Position numbers and translations under genes: made by a program. Below, piece after piece: positions 23,471 to 34,916 of a stretch of 64,000 nucleotides of DNA. The DNA lies in NCBI GenBank assembly GCA_031310005.1, contig CM062383.1, positions 3,677,585-3,741,584 on the forward strand. Direction: 5' to 3'. This DNA comes from Dactylellina haptotyla. Taxonomy: Eukaryota; Ascomycota; Orbiliomycetes; Orbiliales; Orbiliaceae. The notes under the pieces are model-generated. The model made no database searches. It was not told where the DNA came from and worked only from the letters and a program-made list of their open reading frames with translations. The stretch's first letter is position 1; every line of letters begins with the position of its first letter.

Positions 23471-24799
23471 TCAGTGGTCATTGAAATCCTCATCTCTGCC
23501 AGGATAAAGGATATCTTGCCGCCAGACTGCTTTGGCCTGAGCTTGAAGTACCACAAAATACATGATGATAACACCAACAGACATAATCGTTCCCATGATC
23601 TTCAGCCCTTGGTTATCAAATTGTTTAGAGACACTGATTGTTGCTAAGCAGAAACCAGTGTTCGGGAAAACCATTGCCCACCAACCTAGATGGAAAAATT
23701 TCGGTCTTGACTGAATGACAGCAATCGCTGCGATAAAGAACCACCATAGAGATAGAGCCCACAAGAATCCACCAATGATAAGGGCAGTGGTTCGGATATC
23801 CCGAACATCGACGAAATTTTCATCAACTGCAACTGGAATGTTATCTGGAAGAGCGTGCGCCATCCCGATCAAAGCAAGAACAGTAAAGGCAGGCGGGCCA
23901 ACACACATAAAGAGACCTGGACGGTGCTCTCTATGAGGAAGTCCTGCAGACATTAAGCGGCCCACCATATGAGAGTACATCATAAATGCGACCGAAAGAC
24001 CAAGGCCCTGACAAGTAAGTCCGGCAAGAAGAATGGGAATTCTTCCAATCTCCGGCTGGGTTTCAGCTATCACTGATGCTATCGTACCTGTAAGCATGAT
24101 TGGGAAGATGGGGAGAATCCAAGTAGGCATCATTGTTCCAAGGCCGAAGTTGTGCGCCGAGAAGACGAAGCAGTACTGCCCAACAGCTAGGATGAATGTG
24201 CAGGCTGCATAGCCCCAAAAGACCGTTTGAATAGCCCAAAGAAGATTCGAGTCGTTGTCATGGATCACATATCTCTGGGTGCTGGAGATCAAAGTTGCGA
24301 TCGATAGCCAGAATGTCGGGAAGAAGAATCCTTCTCTTTCGTGCTTCAGAGAAGATGAGAAAGTGCCTTTATGGAAGATAAACCGCATGAGCATAGCAGC
24401 AGAGATACAGGTAAAAATTATAAGATTGGCGACATAGAATATCCACCCGATGACGACGAGACCTTGAAATTGAAATGGGAGGGCTCTTATCAAGAGTGAT
24501 ATACCCCCGGTACTCATCGACATGGTGTACCAGGCCCAGGTGAAATGCTGTAGTCTCTGACGAATTGTAAGTTTATGCCGTCGCCATGGCATGTCGTCGT
24601 CGCCATCGTGTTGAGCGTGCTGATCACTCGGTGAAAGATCGCTGTTGTGGGAAGTAGATGCTGAAGGCGATCGTGGTTGGACTTGGTGTGATTGCTTTTC
24701 ATCTTTTCCATCCAACTCCACGTCGGCGTAGAATTGATTTGAGTTTCTAGGGGTCTCTTCGGGCGACCAGGTGCCCTGATATCTGTCGTTTGCCTGCAT
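23471..24799 (-). CDS. Malic acid / C4-dicarboxylate transporter (Mae1-like, TDT family)
   Basis: An intronless gene of 442 residues. The open frame reaches 24841 but starts there with TTG; the first ATG is at 24799 (MQANDRYQGTWS). A polar tail of about 85 residues precedes the membrane core, which opens with FTWAWYTMSMSTGGISLLI, a hallmark of the tellurite-resistance/dicarboxylate transporter (SLAC1/TehA) fold. About ten spans follow, including FPIMLTGTIASVIAE, GLSVAFMMYSHMVGRLM and GWWAMVFPNTGFCLATI. The closest characterised type is the yeast malate permease Mae1; related fungal proteins export sulfite (Ssu1) so the substrate is inferred, not shown. It acts in the plasma membrane. Its C-terminus is short and acidic. 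Confidence 0.92.
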   Translation of the reverse strand: MQANDRYQGTWSPEETPRNSNQFYADVELDGKDEKQSHQVQPRSPSASTSHNSDLSPSDQHAQHDGDDDMPWRRHKLTIRQRLQHFTWAWYTMSMSTGGISLLIRALPFQFQGLVVIGWIFYVANLIIFTCISAAMLMRFIFHKGTFSSSLKHEREGFFFPTFWLSIATLISSTQRYVIHDNDSNLLWAIQTVFWGYAACTFILAVGQYCFVFSAHNFGLGTMMPTWILPIFPIMLTGTIASVIAETQPEIGRIPILLAGLTCQGLGLSVAFMMYSHMVGRLMSAGLPHREHRPGLFMCVGPPAFTVLALIGMAHALPDNIPVAVDENFVDVRDIRTTALIIGGFLWALSLWWFFIAAIAVIQSRPKFFHLGWWAMVFPNTGFCLATISVSKQFDNQGLKIMGTIMSVGVIIMYFVVLQAQAKAVWRQDILYPGRDEDFNDH

Positions 24800-27313
24800 C
24801 TTGCTAGGTAGATAAAGGCTCCAACGTGAACGCCGGTTCAAGGGTTATATAACGAGAGAATGAGAAAAGAAAGGCCACGACTACGAGACGTAGCGAATGA
24901 AAAGAAAAACGAGGGAATATATTAAAATAAGCTAAATAGCAAAAGGGCCAGCCTTCAAGAAGTTGAGGAAGATAAGGAAGGAAGGAAGTGACGGGAAATG
25001 AAGAAGAAAGGAGACACCAGGAGCGGGCAAAATTTTGCAGCTGCCAATCTAATTCTCTTGTCGATGACAAGTCCTTTATAACCTTTTGAGGATGGGCATC
25101 CAGAGGGGCCCATTCCCAATTCCAGGTCTTAGATTGGAAGACTGCATAAAACCTTAGACATGATGTGCATAACCCCTTCACACTAAGGCTATGGTTGCAG
25201 GTATTCGACTTGTGTTGTCCGAGAGTGTTTAATTCGGCAACTTGAGTCGGGAAGTCTTGGTAAACAGAAACCCAAGGGATCTCATGGCAGATCGTATTGG
25301 CAGATAGGCAGTCCTAATATCGGACAAGTAGGCAATCAGGAGTTCTAACCTTTCTCGCCGCAGGGCTCGGAGAGTTTATTTTGATACAATAAAGCCTTTT
25401 TCGTGGTTGTACGTATACTCTTGACATCAAGCTTGCCCGCTATCTGCATTTCGAAGCGTTGGTGCCAACGACCAAGCCCCCGCCGAGGCCGGCTTGTCCT
25501 TGTTCGAAGACAACATCAAACTGTCACCCAAGCCATATCCCTTGAGACGAGCCCTAGCCAAGCGCATCTTCCGGCCATCTATGGATTTTCCGGCCGTGGG
25601 GGGACTTCGTCTCTGACGCCTAAAATTAGATAGTGCGAATCTCTCAAGTCTTGGAACGCCGTTGAAACCTTGCTGAGTCGTGGCAGCAGCCATTCCCACC
25701 CAGCCTGTTTCCATGCAACTAACTGTATTGCGTAACCTTCCGAAGCATGGAAGGCCTTCGAATAGGAACAAGCCCTACCAATTCTAGCGAAATCTGGAGG
25801 GTTTAACCGCCCAAATATGAAAATACCTACTTTAAAAGAGAGATTGAGCCGAAAATCTTTTCAATAATGTTGGATGGGTGTTACATTTTCGCGGTTATCC
25901 AAATTCTGGAAGCCGCGACCGCTGACGATGAAACGATTTTGGTAACCGATTTACAAAATCGCGGAAAGGGTTGATAACGGACGGTGACGAGGGAGAAAGA
26001 AAAAACTCCGTCGATGATAATCTCGCAATTTCTAAATTATTCCCCGATATAAGTGTTTCATGTAAAGCAAATTGTTCCTTTTTCTTCTAACTATCAGTTT
26101 CTAGACCTTGATTGGAAGTCATATCTCTTAATTGATTCTAAATGAGATAGCATTCTTGATTTGAGACAGGTTTTCTATCTTCGCTTGGCGTTACGACCTT
26201 TGAAATCGTCACACTGTCCCTGGACTCCGCCCCAAAATATTCGAGTCCAAGAGCGAATTGAATAAATAGGAATATTGCGATCGGCATAAAACAATGTTGG
26301 AGGGACTTTTCTTTGAGGAATCCCGACCGAAAATATTACCCCTTTGCGATCGAATATGATGTCCCTTAGACCTTTAATAATAAATCCGGTAGTCAATTGT
26401 ACATAATCTAGCCTCTATCATTTAGAAATGTGTTCCTAGCGACTTGAAAAGCAGCATTTCTAAAGGGATTGAAGCTTTGAATTCTCGATACCACTACAAT
26501 AACAGGCGAATTTTTTCAGCATGCTTTTCATACGTAGGTTATCTGGGTTACATATGTGGATACCCGCAGATGCAAAATGCAAGAAGGGTCGCTCCAACAT
26601 CTCTTAAATTATTCGATCGTAATAAGAGCCAGCAACAGTTTAGCGAGGTTTTCGTAAGTCTTTGGCGTGCTGGAATCTTTTTGTACCTGGGCGGGCCGGG
26701 AGCCGTAGCTTCGTTTAAATCTGGCGATGATCCACAATGAAGCGAAGCTAGGCGACAGGGTTACCATGAGCCACACGAAACGATCACTATAGACGTAGAT
26801 GGTGGAGAATTAGCTTTGATATCTCTCTGGCAATACATTGACATAGAGCAAAAGGTCTTTAGGCCGCTTTCCGAGCTCTGAGCCAGGTATGTGGGATAAA
26901 GCGGTGACACCTGATACCCCACAGTCGTTCAGATTTTGTAGCAATTATTCCGTACGGTTAGAATTTGTCCGCCGAGATTATTATCGTGTTTAGGGTAGAT
27001 TCTATCAGCTGGATGCCTCGACTGATCCACTTCAAGGTCAAATCCCCGGAATATACCTTATTTTCGATTGGTGCAATAATCAAGTCGTCTTAAGTTTTGC
27101 TTCCCTAAAAATCATAGTTTTCCCTTCTTTCCTGATATATCACTAGCGGCGCTAGTTAGTTTATATTCGCCGTTGAAGAGAGAGAATTATATATAAAGGT
27201 TCGCAGTAGCCTGATAGTAGATTCAAATCTCTACACAAAAACCTGTACTACACGCCGCAGTTTTCGCTATATTACTACTGATACCATCCATTTGGATCCT
27301 AAACTCGGTAAAG
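24800..27313. other. Long intergenic region, no gene recognised
   Basis: The 2.5-kb gap between two divergent genes. Frames at 24804-25181 minus, 25427-25771 minus, 25403-25633 plus and 26444-26740 plus have no ATG in good position or no motif and were not called. The last 130 bp are the pectate lyase promoter. Confidence 0.5.
27188..27198 (+). promoter_or_regulatory. TATA box of the pectate lyase gene
   Basis: TATATATAAAG lies about 116 bp before the ATG, in a plausible core-promoter position for a strongly regulated secreted enzyme. Position and sequence only; no start site is known. Confidence 0.5.
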
Positions 27314-28338
27314 ATGAAGATCCATTTCAAGATAACTCTCTTAGCAACTGCTATTCCTTTGGCTTGGTGCGCACCCTCGTCTGAGAAGCTTGTTAAAAGG
27401 GCGACGTTGAATGATATTGCAACTACTGGTTATGCAACGCTGAATGGAGGAACTACCGGCGGGCTCGGAGGACCGGTTGTCCAAGTTAATAACTTAACAG
27501 CATGGGCTGCTGCTGTGGCTGACGATTTGCCTCGCATCGTTGTGATTACTGGCCCTATTTCAGGGTCTAGCCAGGTCATGGTAGGGTCGAACAAAAGCAT
27601 CATCGGGAAGAACAGCGCAGCAAAAATTACCGGGATTGGGATGTATATCCTTCAGAAGAAAAACGTGAGAACTTTCTGTATATTCAGTTAGCGCATACGG
27701 TTGTTGCTAACTTTGTTTAGGTAATTGTACGCAATCTCATAATATCAAAAGTTCTCGCCGCAAATGGCGATGGCATATGGATCCAGAAATCAACCAATAT
27801 CTGGATTGACCATTGCGAGATCTTTAATGACCAAGATCATGGAAAAGACTATTACGACGGATTGGTTGATGCCACGCACGCTGCCGACTGGGTAACAATC
27901 TCCAATATGTACCTTCACGATCACGAGAAAGGTTCTCTTGTTGGGCATTCCGACAACAATGGTGCAGAAGACACTGGACATCTTCATATCACCTACCACA
28001 ACAATCACTGGAAAAATGTCTACAGCCGAGGTCCAAGTCTTCGATTCGGAACTGGCCACATTTACAACAGCTACTACGATAATATGTTCGAATGCGTTCG
28101 GCCCAGAAAAGGCGCTCAGGTGCTCGTTGAATCCAATTACTTTGTCGGCGCATCTAAGCCGATTTTTGGAACGGATGGCTATGCAGTAGCCCGGGATAAT
28201 GCTTATGTACAGTGTACAAATCAGAACACTGCACCAGCAGGCACTTTGACTAGTGTGCCGTATAGTTATAGCTTACTAGGATCGGGTAACGTGGTTGCAG
28301 CGGTCTTGGCCCAGGCCGGGGCCACCCTCACCTTCTAG
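27314..28338 (+). CDS. Secreted pectate lyase, polysaccharide lyase family 1
   Basis: Two exons, 27314-27664 and 27721-28338, with a 56-bp intron (GTGAGA donor, GCTAAC branch site, TTTAG acceptor), giving 322 residues. A signal peptide (about residues 1-20) is followed by a KR processing site at 28-29. PL1 marks: TGYATLNGGTTGGLGG, the IVVITGPI strand, VRNLIISKV, STNIWIDHCE with the calcium-site Asp, DYYDGLVD, SLVGHSD, and GPSLRFGT with the catalytic Arg near residue 225. Fold is the right-handed parallel beta-helix. The enzyme cuts de-esterified pectin by beta-elimination with calcium, outside the cell, and suits growth on plant tissue. All key residues that I could place are present, so it is probably active. 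Confidence 0.96.
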
Positions 28339-29523
28339 ATCAAGATTTTAACTACTGACACGTGCTAACCTGCAAGTCCAGCTGGCTAGCCGCCATTTAT
28401 ATAACTATATAGAGATGCTGAATAGGTAGGGATCTGGGGGGTTAGAATCAATCAGGAACAGAATGCGTAATCCTTGAGGTCAATTCTGTAGGTTTCATTT
28501 GTATATAGTTGCAGAGAATTTGCCAATTTCCATTATATCCGCCTTGTGGCAGAGTCTTCTTAATATGGATGTCAAACCCGGTCATCTGGTTGGCCCGATG
28601 AGTTCAGCAAATATCAATAATTCGCATCAGTCCTGGAGCCAAACCAAACTTGCAACATACGGATTTGCCTCCGAGAATGTATTCGCACATCGTATGCATG
28701 TTGTAACTTTTGTGTTGTTAGCTCCGATGATTCGCCAACTGCCCAAATGATACGCCTTCCCAATATAGTTATAGTTGTTCAGCATGTCTCAGATGGTCCT
28801 GTGTGAATAAATATCGATCGGATATTAATTTAAATATTCTTATCGGGGATTGCCATTGAGCGAAGGTAAGGTGGTCTAGCCACTACGTATGCTCACAAGG
28901 TTTGATTGTGCATCAGTGTAACCGATCGCGATAGTATCACCATAAAAACTTACTGTTATATCGTAGTTTGAGCCGACGTGATGAGAAATATTGATAAGAA
29001 AGAATTATTACGAATGCGGTCCCGGAAATGTTTATCGATAGTTAACAAGGACTGTCTTGAAACGTTAGATTGTCTCGTGGCTACTTATCGTCGCCTACAA
29101 GCCTTGTTCATCTCCCTCCCATGTTGTTGGAAAACCAGCGACCAAAGTTGGTCTGCCTATGGCTGTTAGTCGAAAATAGGAAGGTCGGACGCTCATGGGC
29201 CACGCCACTAGCAACGGTTGCGAATTTGGAGCTGCTTAACTTCGGAACAATGATTATTTAAAGTAGGTCTAGATCGATAACCGATGGCGAAATCCTGTAC
29301 TCAGCTCAGGCACCAGTTCTCCCAGGGTTCGGCTCAGCTATTCCAGACAAAGTAAAATCGGGAAGTCGGCAAGCGGCTCTATATCTAAGATAATGTTGAT
29401 GAGATGTTTGAATATAAAAGGATGTAGATCTGCTCCTGAAATATTCGCTATAACCACTTCTATCTATGACTATTTCATACTGCAATAGACTCTGCACTCC
29501 AATAATCTCATTCTCATATAAAT
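28339..29523. other. Intergenic, no gene recognised
   Basis: About 1.2 kb with chance frames at 28499-28750 and 28978-29261. The final 110 bp hold the core promoter of the DUF4360 gene. Confidence 0.5.
29413..29420 (+). promoter_or_regulatory. TATA box of the DUF4360 gene
   Basis: TATAAAAG sits 104 bp before the ATG. Assigned by sequence and position alone. Confidence 0.5.
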
Positions 29524-30153
29524 ATGTTTTCCATTATTCGAACAGCCGTTGCTTTGTTGGCTGCAGCAGCACTGATTGCTCCCTCAGCAGCAGTTCCCAC
29601 TCCTGATGTTGCGCCAGGCCCCCCTGATGTCTCTATCAGCAACATTATATACGGCGGAACAGGTTGTCCTCAAGATTCCGCCTACGTGAGTTTGTCATCG
29701 GATAGACAGTCATTCACAGCCTACTTTAACAAGTTCATTGTATACATGAACACCGCGACGGATAATGTTAAAGATGCCCGCAAGTTCTGCCAGCTTAACC
29801 TTGCCGTCAACTCTCCTCCCGGTTGGCAGTTTACCATCGTCCAAACCAGTTTCACCGGGTATGCGTCAATCGGCCCGGGCGTCTCCGCTACTATCACCTC
29901 TACCAACTACTTTTCGGGCAGCGCGAATGAGCAAAGTTTCAGCGTCCCAATCTACGGACCTACGTATCGAGACTTTACACTCCGCAGTACTTCCATCATC
30001 GGTGACGGACAGTGGTCCCCCTGTGGGACCCAGGCCCTCTTGAACATTAAATCGGAGCTGCAGCTTTCCGGGGATGGATATGGCGCCATCAGAGAGACCA
30101 GGGGATCAGGGAACCTCAGCCGCATCTACGCCCTCCAATGGCGCACTTGCTAG
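29524..30153 (+). CDS. Secreted DUF4360 protein
   Basis: An intronless frame of 209 residues. Residues 1-23 are a signal peptide rich in Ala and Leu, ending near SAAVPTP. The mature part has the DUF4360 pattern: ISNIIYGGTGCPQDS, a SLSSDRQSFTAYF strand, FCQLNLAVNSPPGWQF, FTGYASIGPGV, then a C-terminal half with SPCGTQALLNI and an end in WRTC. Four Cys in the mature protein could form two disulfides. DUF4360 proteins are small secreted proteins of fungi and some bacteria with no established activity; in plant-associated fungi they are often listed among effector candidates, which here is inference only. It follows the pectate lyase gene on the same strand at 1.2 kb. Confidence 0.9.
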   Translation: MFSIIRTAVALLAAAALIAPSAAVPTPDVAPGPPDVSISNIIYGGTGCPQDSAYVSLSSDRQSFTAYFNKFIVYMNTATDNVKDARKFCQLNLAVNSPPGWQFTIVQTSFTGYASIGPGVSATITSTNYFSGSANEQSFSVPIYGPTYRDFTLRSTSIIGDGQWSPCGTQALLNIKSELQLSGDGYGAIRETRGSGNLSRIYALQWRTC

Positions 30154-30701
30154 CTGGATAGACCATAGGACGCTTACTGGCGTGCTTGTATATAATGTAC
30201 TATATGTATCAATACACTTGCTAATTGTGAAATATACAAACATGGCAAATCTTGGATCCTAAACTATCTATTCAAAAACTTCAGACCTCCAACGAAATTC
30301 GAACCTTCCAAGTACGATGCCTTTTGTGACTTTGTTTTCTGCTGTTGGAGCGCTATCTATCTGGGATAAGAAGACATCAAAAAGAATCATGTCGATGGCA
30401 CCATACGCATAAAATATCAGTAACCCGGATATTCCGTGCAACAATACATATTCAATAGGACATTCCAACAGGTCCGAGACGATCCGTGTGTTGCGATGTC
30501 ATGTGTCATTCAGTTAACTAATCTCTTACGTACAATAAATCTTAAAACGTCTCTAGCAGCTTTTAGTGGAAGAATGGTGCGAATCCCCGTCTTACCATGG
30601 TATGGAGTTTTGTATATAAGGGAGCATTCCTTTTTAAAAGCAATCGTGACATTTGTAGTGCAATAATATCTCATTCAACGGCCAGCAGAAGTCGCAAAAT
30701 T
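30154..30701. other. Intergenic and HPP gene promoter
   Basis: 548 bp with no gene. Contains the TATA-like motif listed separately and probably the 3' region of the DUF4360 gene. Confidence 0.5.
30613..30620 (+). promoter_or_regulatory. TATA box of the HPP gene
   Basis: TATATAAG lies 89 bp before the chosen ATG (30702). If it is used, the upstream in-frame ATG at 30597 could not be the start, which supports the downstream choice. Confidence 0.45.
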
Positions 30702-31533
30702 ATGATGGAGGAACCGCGACCCAACCGGAAGCGTTGGGATTTCGACGTTGACGAATATATCAATCCCTGGATACCGCCTAGTTTTATCCCTCAACTACCG
30801 AGCTTTATATCTAGGTTTCTTGGTTATAGAACGACACCTCAAGGAGATGTTGGTGCTTTACTTGTCGCCTGGTGGTCATTTTTTGGTGCATTCTGCGGTA
30901 TCGCAACGGTTTCAGCTGTGTTCAAATATAGCGGTGTATTCTCGTCTGTCAACGCTCCGTTCATTCTCGGCAGTTTTGTACGACCCCTTCTGCTCTTCGC
31001 GAACGAAAACATGCTTACAGCGAGTATAGGGCGCGTCTGCTATACTGGAATATGGTGTTATCGGATCCCCACTAGGGCAACCGCGAAATTGCATCCTCGG
31101 GCATTTCGTATCCGCTCTTTCCGGCATATGCATTGCAAAATTATTCCGATATGATGACCACTTTGAGGAGCACAAATGGATTGCTGGTGCTCTGGCAGTT
31201 GGGGTTTCGTCGGGTGTCATGAGCCTAACTAATACATCTCACCCACCAGGAGGAGCTACGGCCCTCCTAGCTGTCGTTGACCCGGTTATTGAAGGGATGG
31301 GTTGGGACCTACTTCCTTACGTCTTAATCGCTACACTCCTCTTAATCGGAGTCGCGCTCATTATCAATAATATTCAACGGCAGTTTCCCATTTTCTGGTG
31401 GACACCCAAGCCTACAGGTTGCCGCCTGCACCTATCCTCGCGACCGGAGAAAGATATGGAGAAGCAAAAGGAGATTGGTGTTGGCAGATCGCCCAGTTCA
31501 GATGTATCGTCTTCAATGCACACTTTGTCTTGA
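30702..31533 (+). CDS. HPP-family integral membrane protein
   Basis: Two exons, 30702-30977 and 31030-31533, with a 52-bp intron, giving 259 residues. The frame is open back to an ATG at 30597, but a TATA-like motif lies after that ATG and the family N-terminus begins near MMEEPRPNRKRWDF, so I start at 30702. Exon junction restores ILGSFGASAILEY, a strongly conserved family stretch. Other marks are GSPLGQPRNCILGH, the naming motif SHPPGGATALL near residue 162, and NNIQRQFPIFWWTP at the last span. Four to five membrane spans are expected, with a charged C-terminal tail. Plant and cyanobacterial relatives are linked to nitrite transport; the role in fungi is not established. Confidence 0.92.
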
Positions 31534-31922
31534 TAGCTTCAGATGAATGGAATCAATGACATCAAAGTGGCGGTTCATGAATTCACTTCTCTGCTCTCGG
31601 CAACACATAAATATTTTGTTTTTAATTATGTCGTTGAGATCAGCAGATGTAGATTGTACAATATTTTCGGAAGAGCCTGCGGGATATAGCAGGAGTGAGA
31701 AGTCGAAACTCACCATCGAATAGAGATAAATATAATGAAATCCACCAAAAGTTGAAAACGAAATAGACAATACTTTTATGGTGTTAGAGCCTGCCTGAGG
31801 TGGCTGACTGGGAGGAACAAGGGTCATGGTAACCGAACACCCCGCTTCCGCCCGAGCCTAGAGCATTTCCCTACAACATTTTTTTTGGAATCATCAACAT
31901 ACTTGAACGAAAAGGCTCTACA
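31534..31922. other. Intergenic, no gene recognised
   Basis: 389 bp between two genes read in the same direction. The minus frame 31513-31827 overlaps the HPP stop region and has no motif. Confidence 0.5.
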
Positions 31923-33119
31923 ATGTTATCAAGTAAGGTAATACGAGTCGGATTGATCGGTTGCGGCGAGGTAGCCCAGGTAGTACACATACCGACTCTC
32001 AATTACCTATCTTCTAAATTCACCATCACTTACCTGTGCGACGTATCTCCACAAAGCCTGCAGTTTTGTTCGGAGAGGGTTGCGGGGTCGGGCCGGCCTA
32101 GATTAACGCAAGATGCGGCAGAGCTTTGCAGTTCCGATGTTGTAGATGCAGTTTTAGTTTGCAGCTCTGATGCAATGCACACAATCCACGGAGTCCTCGC
32201 CTTGAAGAACAACAAGAATGTCTTGATCGAGAAGCCTTTGACATTGTGTCAACGGGATATCCAGGAACTCATGGCGGCGGAGAAGCTCTCAGCGGGGAAG
32301 GTGTTCGTCGGGTACATGCGCCGGTATGCATCGGGATTCCTAGATGCGATCAAAGAGATCGGTGACCCCGAGTTTATCCAATACGTCAGAGTGAGAGGTA
32401 CGATGCGAATCATTGGAACCGCTGGGAACTCTCTAACACCTCGCAGACATCATCTGTCCGAACGATGTTTTTATCAACCAGTCTGCAACATTTCCACAAA
32501 AGTTCAACGACGTCGGTAAAGTCGCGGTTGACGAGTTATTGAGTCGGGAGGACGATATGGTGTTCCAGGCGTTATCTGTTGACATGGGGCTGGGAGTCAC
32601 CGATGAGAGAAAGAAAATGCTGCGGCTGTTGGGCTCGTGAGTATTGTTCAACTTGTAAACTCGGGAGCCAGCTGACCCTGTAGACTTGGCTCTCACGATC
32701 TATCCGCAATGCGGGAGATAATCGGGATGCCAAAGGGGGTGATAGGCGCACGATTGAAACATCAGATGTGGCACGTGCTCTTCGATTACGGCCACTTTAG
32801 TGTCATCTACGAATCCGGCTTTAACAGCGTCCCTCTTTTCGATGCCTCGATCGAGGTTTTTACGGAGAAAAAGGTTGTTACCGTTATCTACGATACCCCT
32901 TATGTGAAGGGTTTACCAACAAAAATGGTCGTACGTGAGAAAGTCGGGGAAGCATCGTATCAGGAGCGCACTCTACGCACAAGCTTCGAGGACCCATACA
33001 CAAAGGAAATGCTAGCGTGGTATAATTGCATCGTCAATAATGAAACACCAAAAACAACAATAGAAGATGCGAGTAATGATCTGGAGATTTTCAAGATGAT
33101 CCTGATGGCCAGCGGCTAA
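31923..33119 (+). CDS. Gfo/Idh/MocA-family oxidoreductase
   Basis: Three exons, 31923-32397, 32447-32636 and 32684-33119, giving 366 residues; introns are 49 and 47 bp. The N-terminal Rossmann fold shows VGLIGCGEVAQ at residues 9-19, an acidic end of strand 2 (TYLCDVS), and the family signature LIEKPLTLC at about 101-109. The lysine of EKP is the usual catalytic or cofactor-contacting residue. The C-terminal part is the alpha/beta sheet domain (HFSVIYESGFNSVP, VVTVIYDTPYVKGLP). Proteins of this family oxidise or reduce sugars, inositols or related small molecules with NAD(P). Substrate unknown. It converges on the P450 gene, with only 65 bp between the stops. Confidence 0.92.
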
Positions 33120-33184
33120 GGTTGGTTTTGCTTGGTTCTATATAAAAATCAATTCTAATAATATCTAAGTAAACATGTAGAGCC

Positions 33185-34858
33185 TCAAATAGTAATTCCT
33201 TGAATGAACGGCGCGTCTCCGTCATCATGAGGGTGTTCGGCATTGATTTTCAGAATTAACTCTTTATGTTTTTCACTTCTCGGTGTGATATTGCAGCCAA
33301 AATCTTCTGGGAATGAAATGAGCCCAGCTTTTGGCTTGATCGCCTGGTCGATCCCTTTACCTGTAGTCGGGTCTGTCGGTTTCGCGATTCGGAAAACAGT
33401 CAGACTTTGGGCGATAGCGAGGAAGAGACTCGCGTCAGCGAGATGTTGGCCTGGGCAAACGCGTCTACCGAATCCGAACGCGAGCTTGTGAGGATCCAGC
33501 TCCGGCTTCAGACCTAGAAATCTCTCCGGTTTGAATATGTCGGGATCACGGTAGATTTGGGGGTCTCTCGAGAACCAGCCGACCGACGGCATGACGATCG
33601 ACCCTTTCGGGATCCGATAACCGCCATATTCATCATCTTCGTCGCTGGTGTGCGGTACGCCCAGAGGCACGATGGGCATCCAGCGCAACGCTTCCTTGAC
33701 GATGGCATCGACATAGGGGAGATTCGGGCGGTCCTGAGGCTGCGGCAACTTCCCAGTGCCTATGATACGGTCGATCTCTTCTTGGGCTTTCAGTTGCACC
33801 TCTGGGAACTTTGTCATTGCCAGGAAGAAATAACTGAGCGCAGCGACAGTTGTATCAGCACCGCCTCCGTACAGGGCTACGGCAGTATCTTTGATCATAT
33901 TGATACCATTTTGGTCCGGTTTCTCATCCAGTAGACCGGAAACGTAAGAGGGTTTCTTGGAGCCGTTCGCTCTCTGCTGTTCCGTAAAATTAAACGGGAT
34001 GTCGGTCGCTGCCTCGAATCTCTTCTTATAGTCGCGAGCTGTCGCCTTGAAGCCCATACCGGGAAGGAAGCTCGGGAGGTGTCTCAACCAGGGTGCCATG
34101 TCGACCACCCAGGCACCGGCAACAGTCGCGGCGCCAAAATCAGACATGACGCGGTTGATCAAGTCCACAAGTGGATCCCGACCGTTTGACGTGGTGTTGT
34201 AGCCGTATAAAAGATCCAAAATGATGGACCCAGCTTCTCTATGAAACAGTTAGTAACAGTCGAAGCAGCAGATGAGACCAAACTAACCCTTGCAAATGAT
34301 GCTTGAGATCGGTCGGATCCTTCATCACGCCCAGAAGAAATCGACGAGCTTGAATGTCTATCACGGGCAGGAACTTTTGGACCAAGTGGACCGTTCCTAT
34401 CTGCCTCGCCACAATTTTGCGGTACTCTCGCCAGCTCGGACCGTACTGCTTCATCGTGAGTGATCGGATATAGTCGCACCTATAAACGTTAGATCGATCG
34501 ATGCAACGGGGAGTAGCGCTCACATATGGGATGCGAAAAACATCTGCGGTCGGGATGAGAACTTGGCAGATCGTTTCTCGAGCAATTCAACGGCGATTTC
34601 CCGATCGTGAAGGATAACAACTGTCTGCCCGAATACGGTAACAGAGCTTATAGGACCGTAGACATCTTTGTGCTTGACCCAGTGTAGCCATTCAGGGATG
34701 TCCGGTGGGGGAAGATCAAAGATGTTGCCAACGATGGGAAGTCCTCGTGGGCCTGGGGGCAGTGGAAGCTTGTGAGATACCAGCTTTCGGACGACTATGG
34801 CAACAATGACAACACCGGCGCATAACACGGGCGTGTTTATATTAAGTAGTGGAATCAT
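33185..34858 (-). CDS. Cytochrome P450 monooxygenase
   Basis: Three exons on the minus strand: 34858-34524, 34479-34288 and 34238-33185, giving 526 residues. The N-terminus is a single membrane anchor (about residues 7-24) followed by the proline hinge LPLPPGPRGLPIVGN. The oxygen-binding helix I has YGGGADTTVAAL near 299-310, the ExxR motif is EALR at about 358-361, the PERF motif is present, and the haem loop is FGFGRRVCPGQHLAD with Cys near 437. All P450 key residues are thus present, so it should be active at the ER. General sequence character is like fungal P450s annotated as O-methylsterigmatocystin oxidoreductase-like, a broad label that does not give the substrate. The two introns (44 and 49 bp) restore family sequence at SHMCDYIRSLT and at LQGEAGSIILDLLYGY. 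Confidence 0.95.
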
Positions 34859-34908
34859 TGCTAGTATCTGTTACAATGATGATCGAAATAAAGACGGTAA
34901 GGATCGTC

Positions 34909-34916
34909 TTTATATA
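34909..34916 (-). promoter_or_regulatory. TATA box of the P450 gene
   Basis: Read on the minus strand this is TATATAAA, about 51 bp before the ATG at 34858. Assigned by position and sequence. Confidence 0.5.

Noticed and set aside
25427-25771. Minus-strand frame of about 114 codons
   Set aside because: Begins with TTG, rich in Arg and Gly, no motif, and the other strand is open too; probably chance in GC-richer DNA.
30597-30701. Upstream in-frame ATG for the HPP gene, giving 35 more residues
   Set aside because: The added residues do not resemble the family N-terminus and a TATA-like motif lies inside them.
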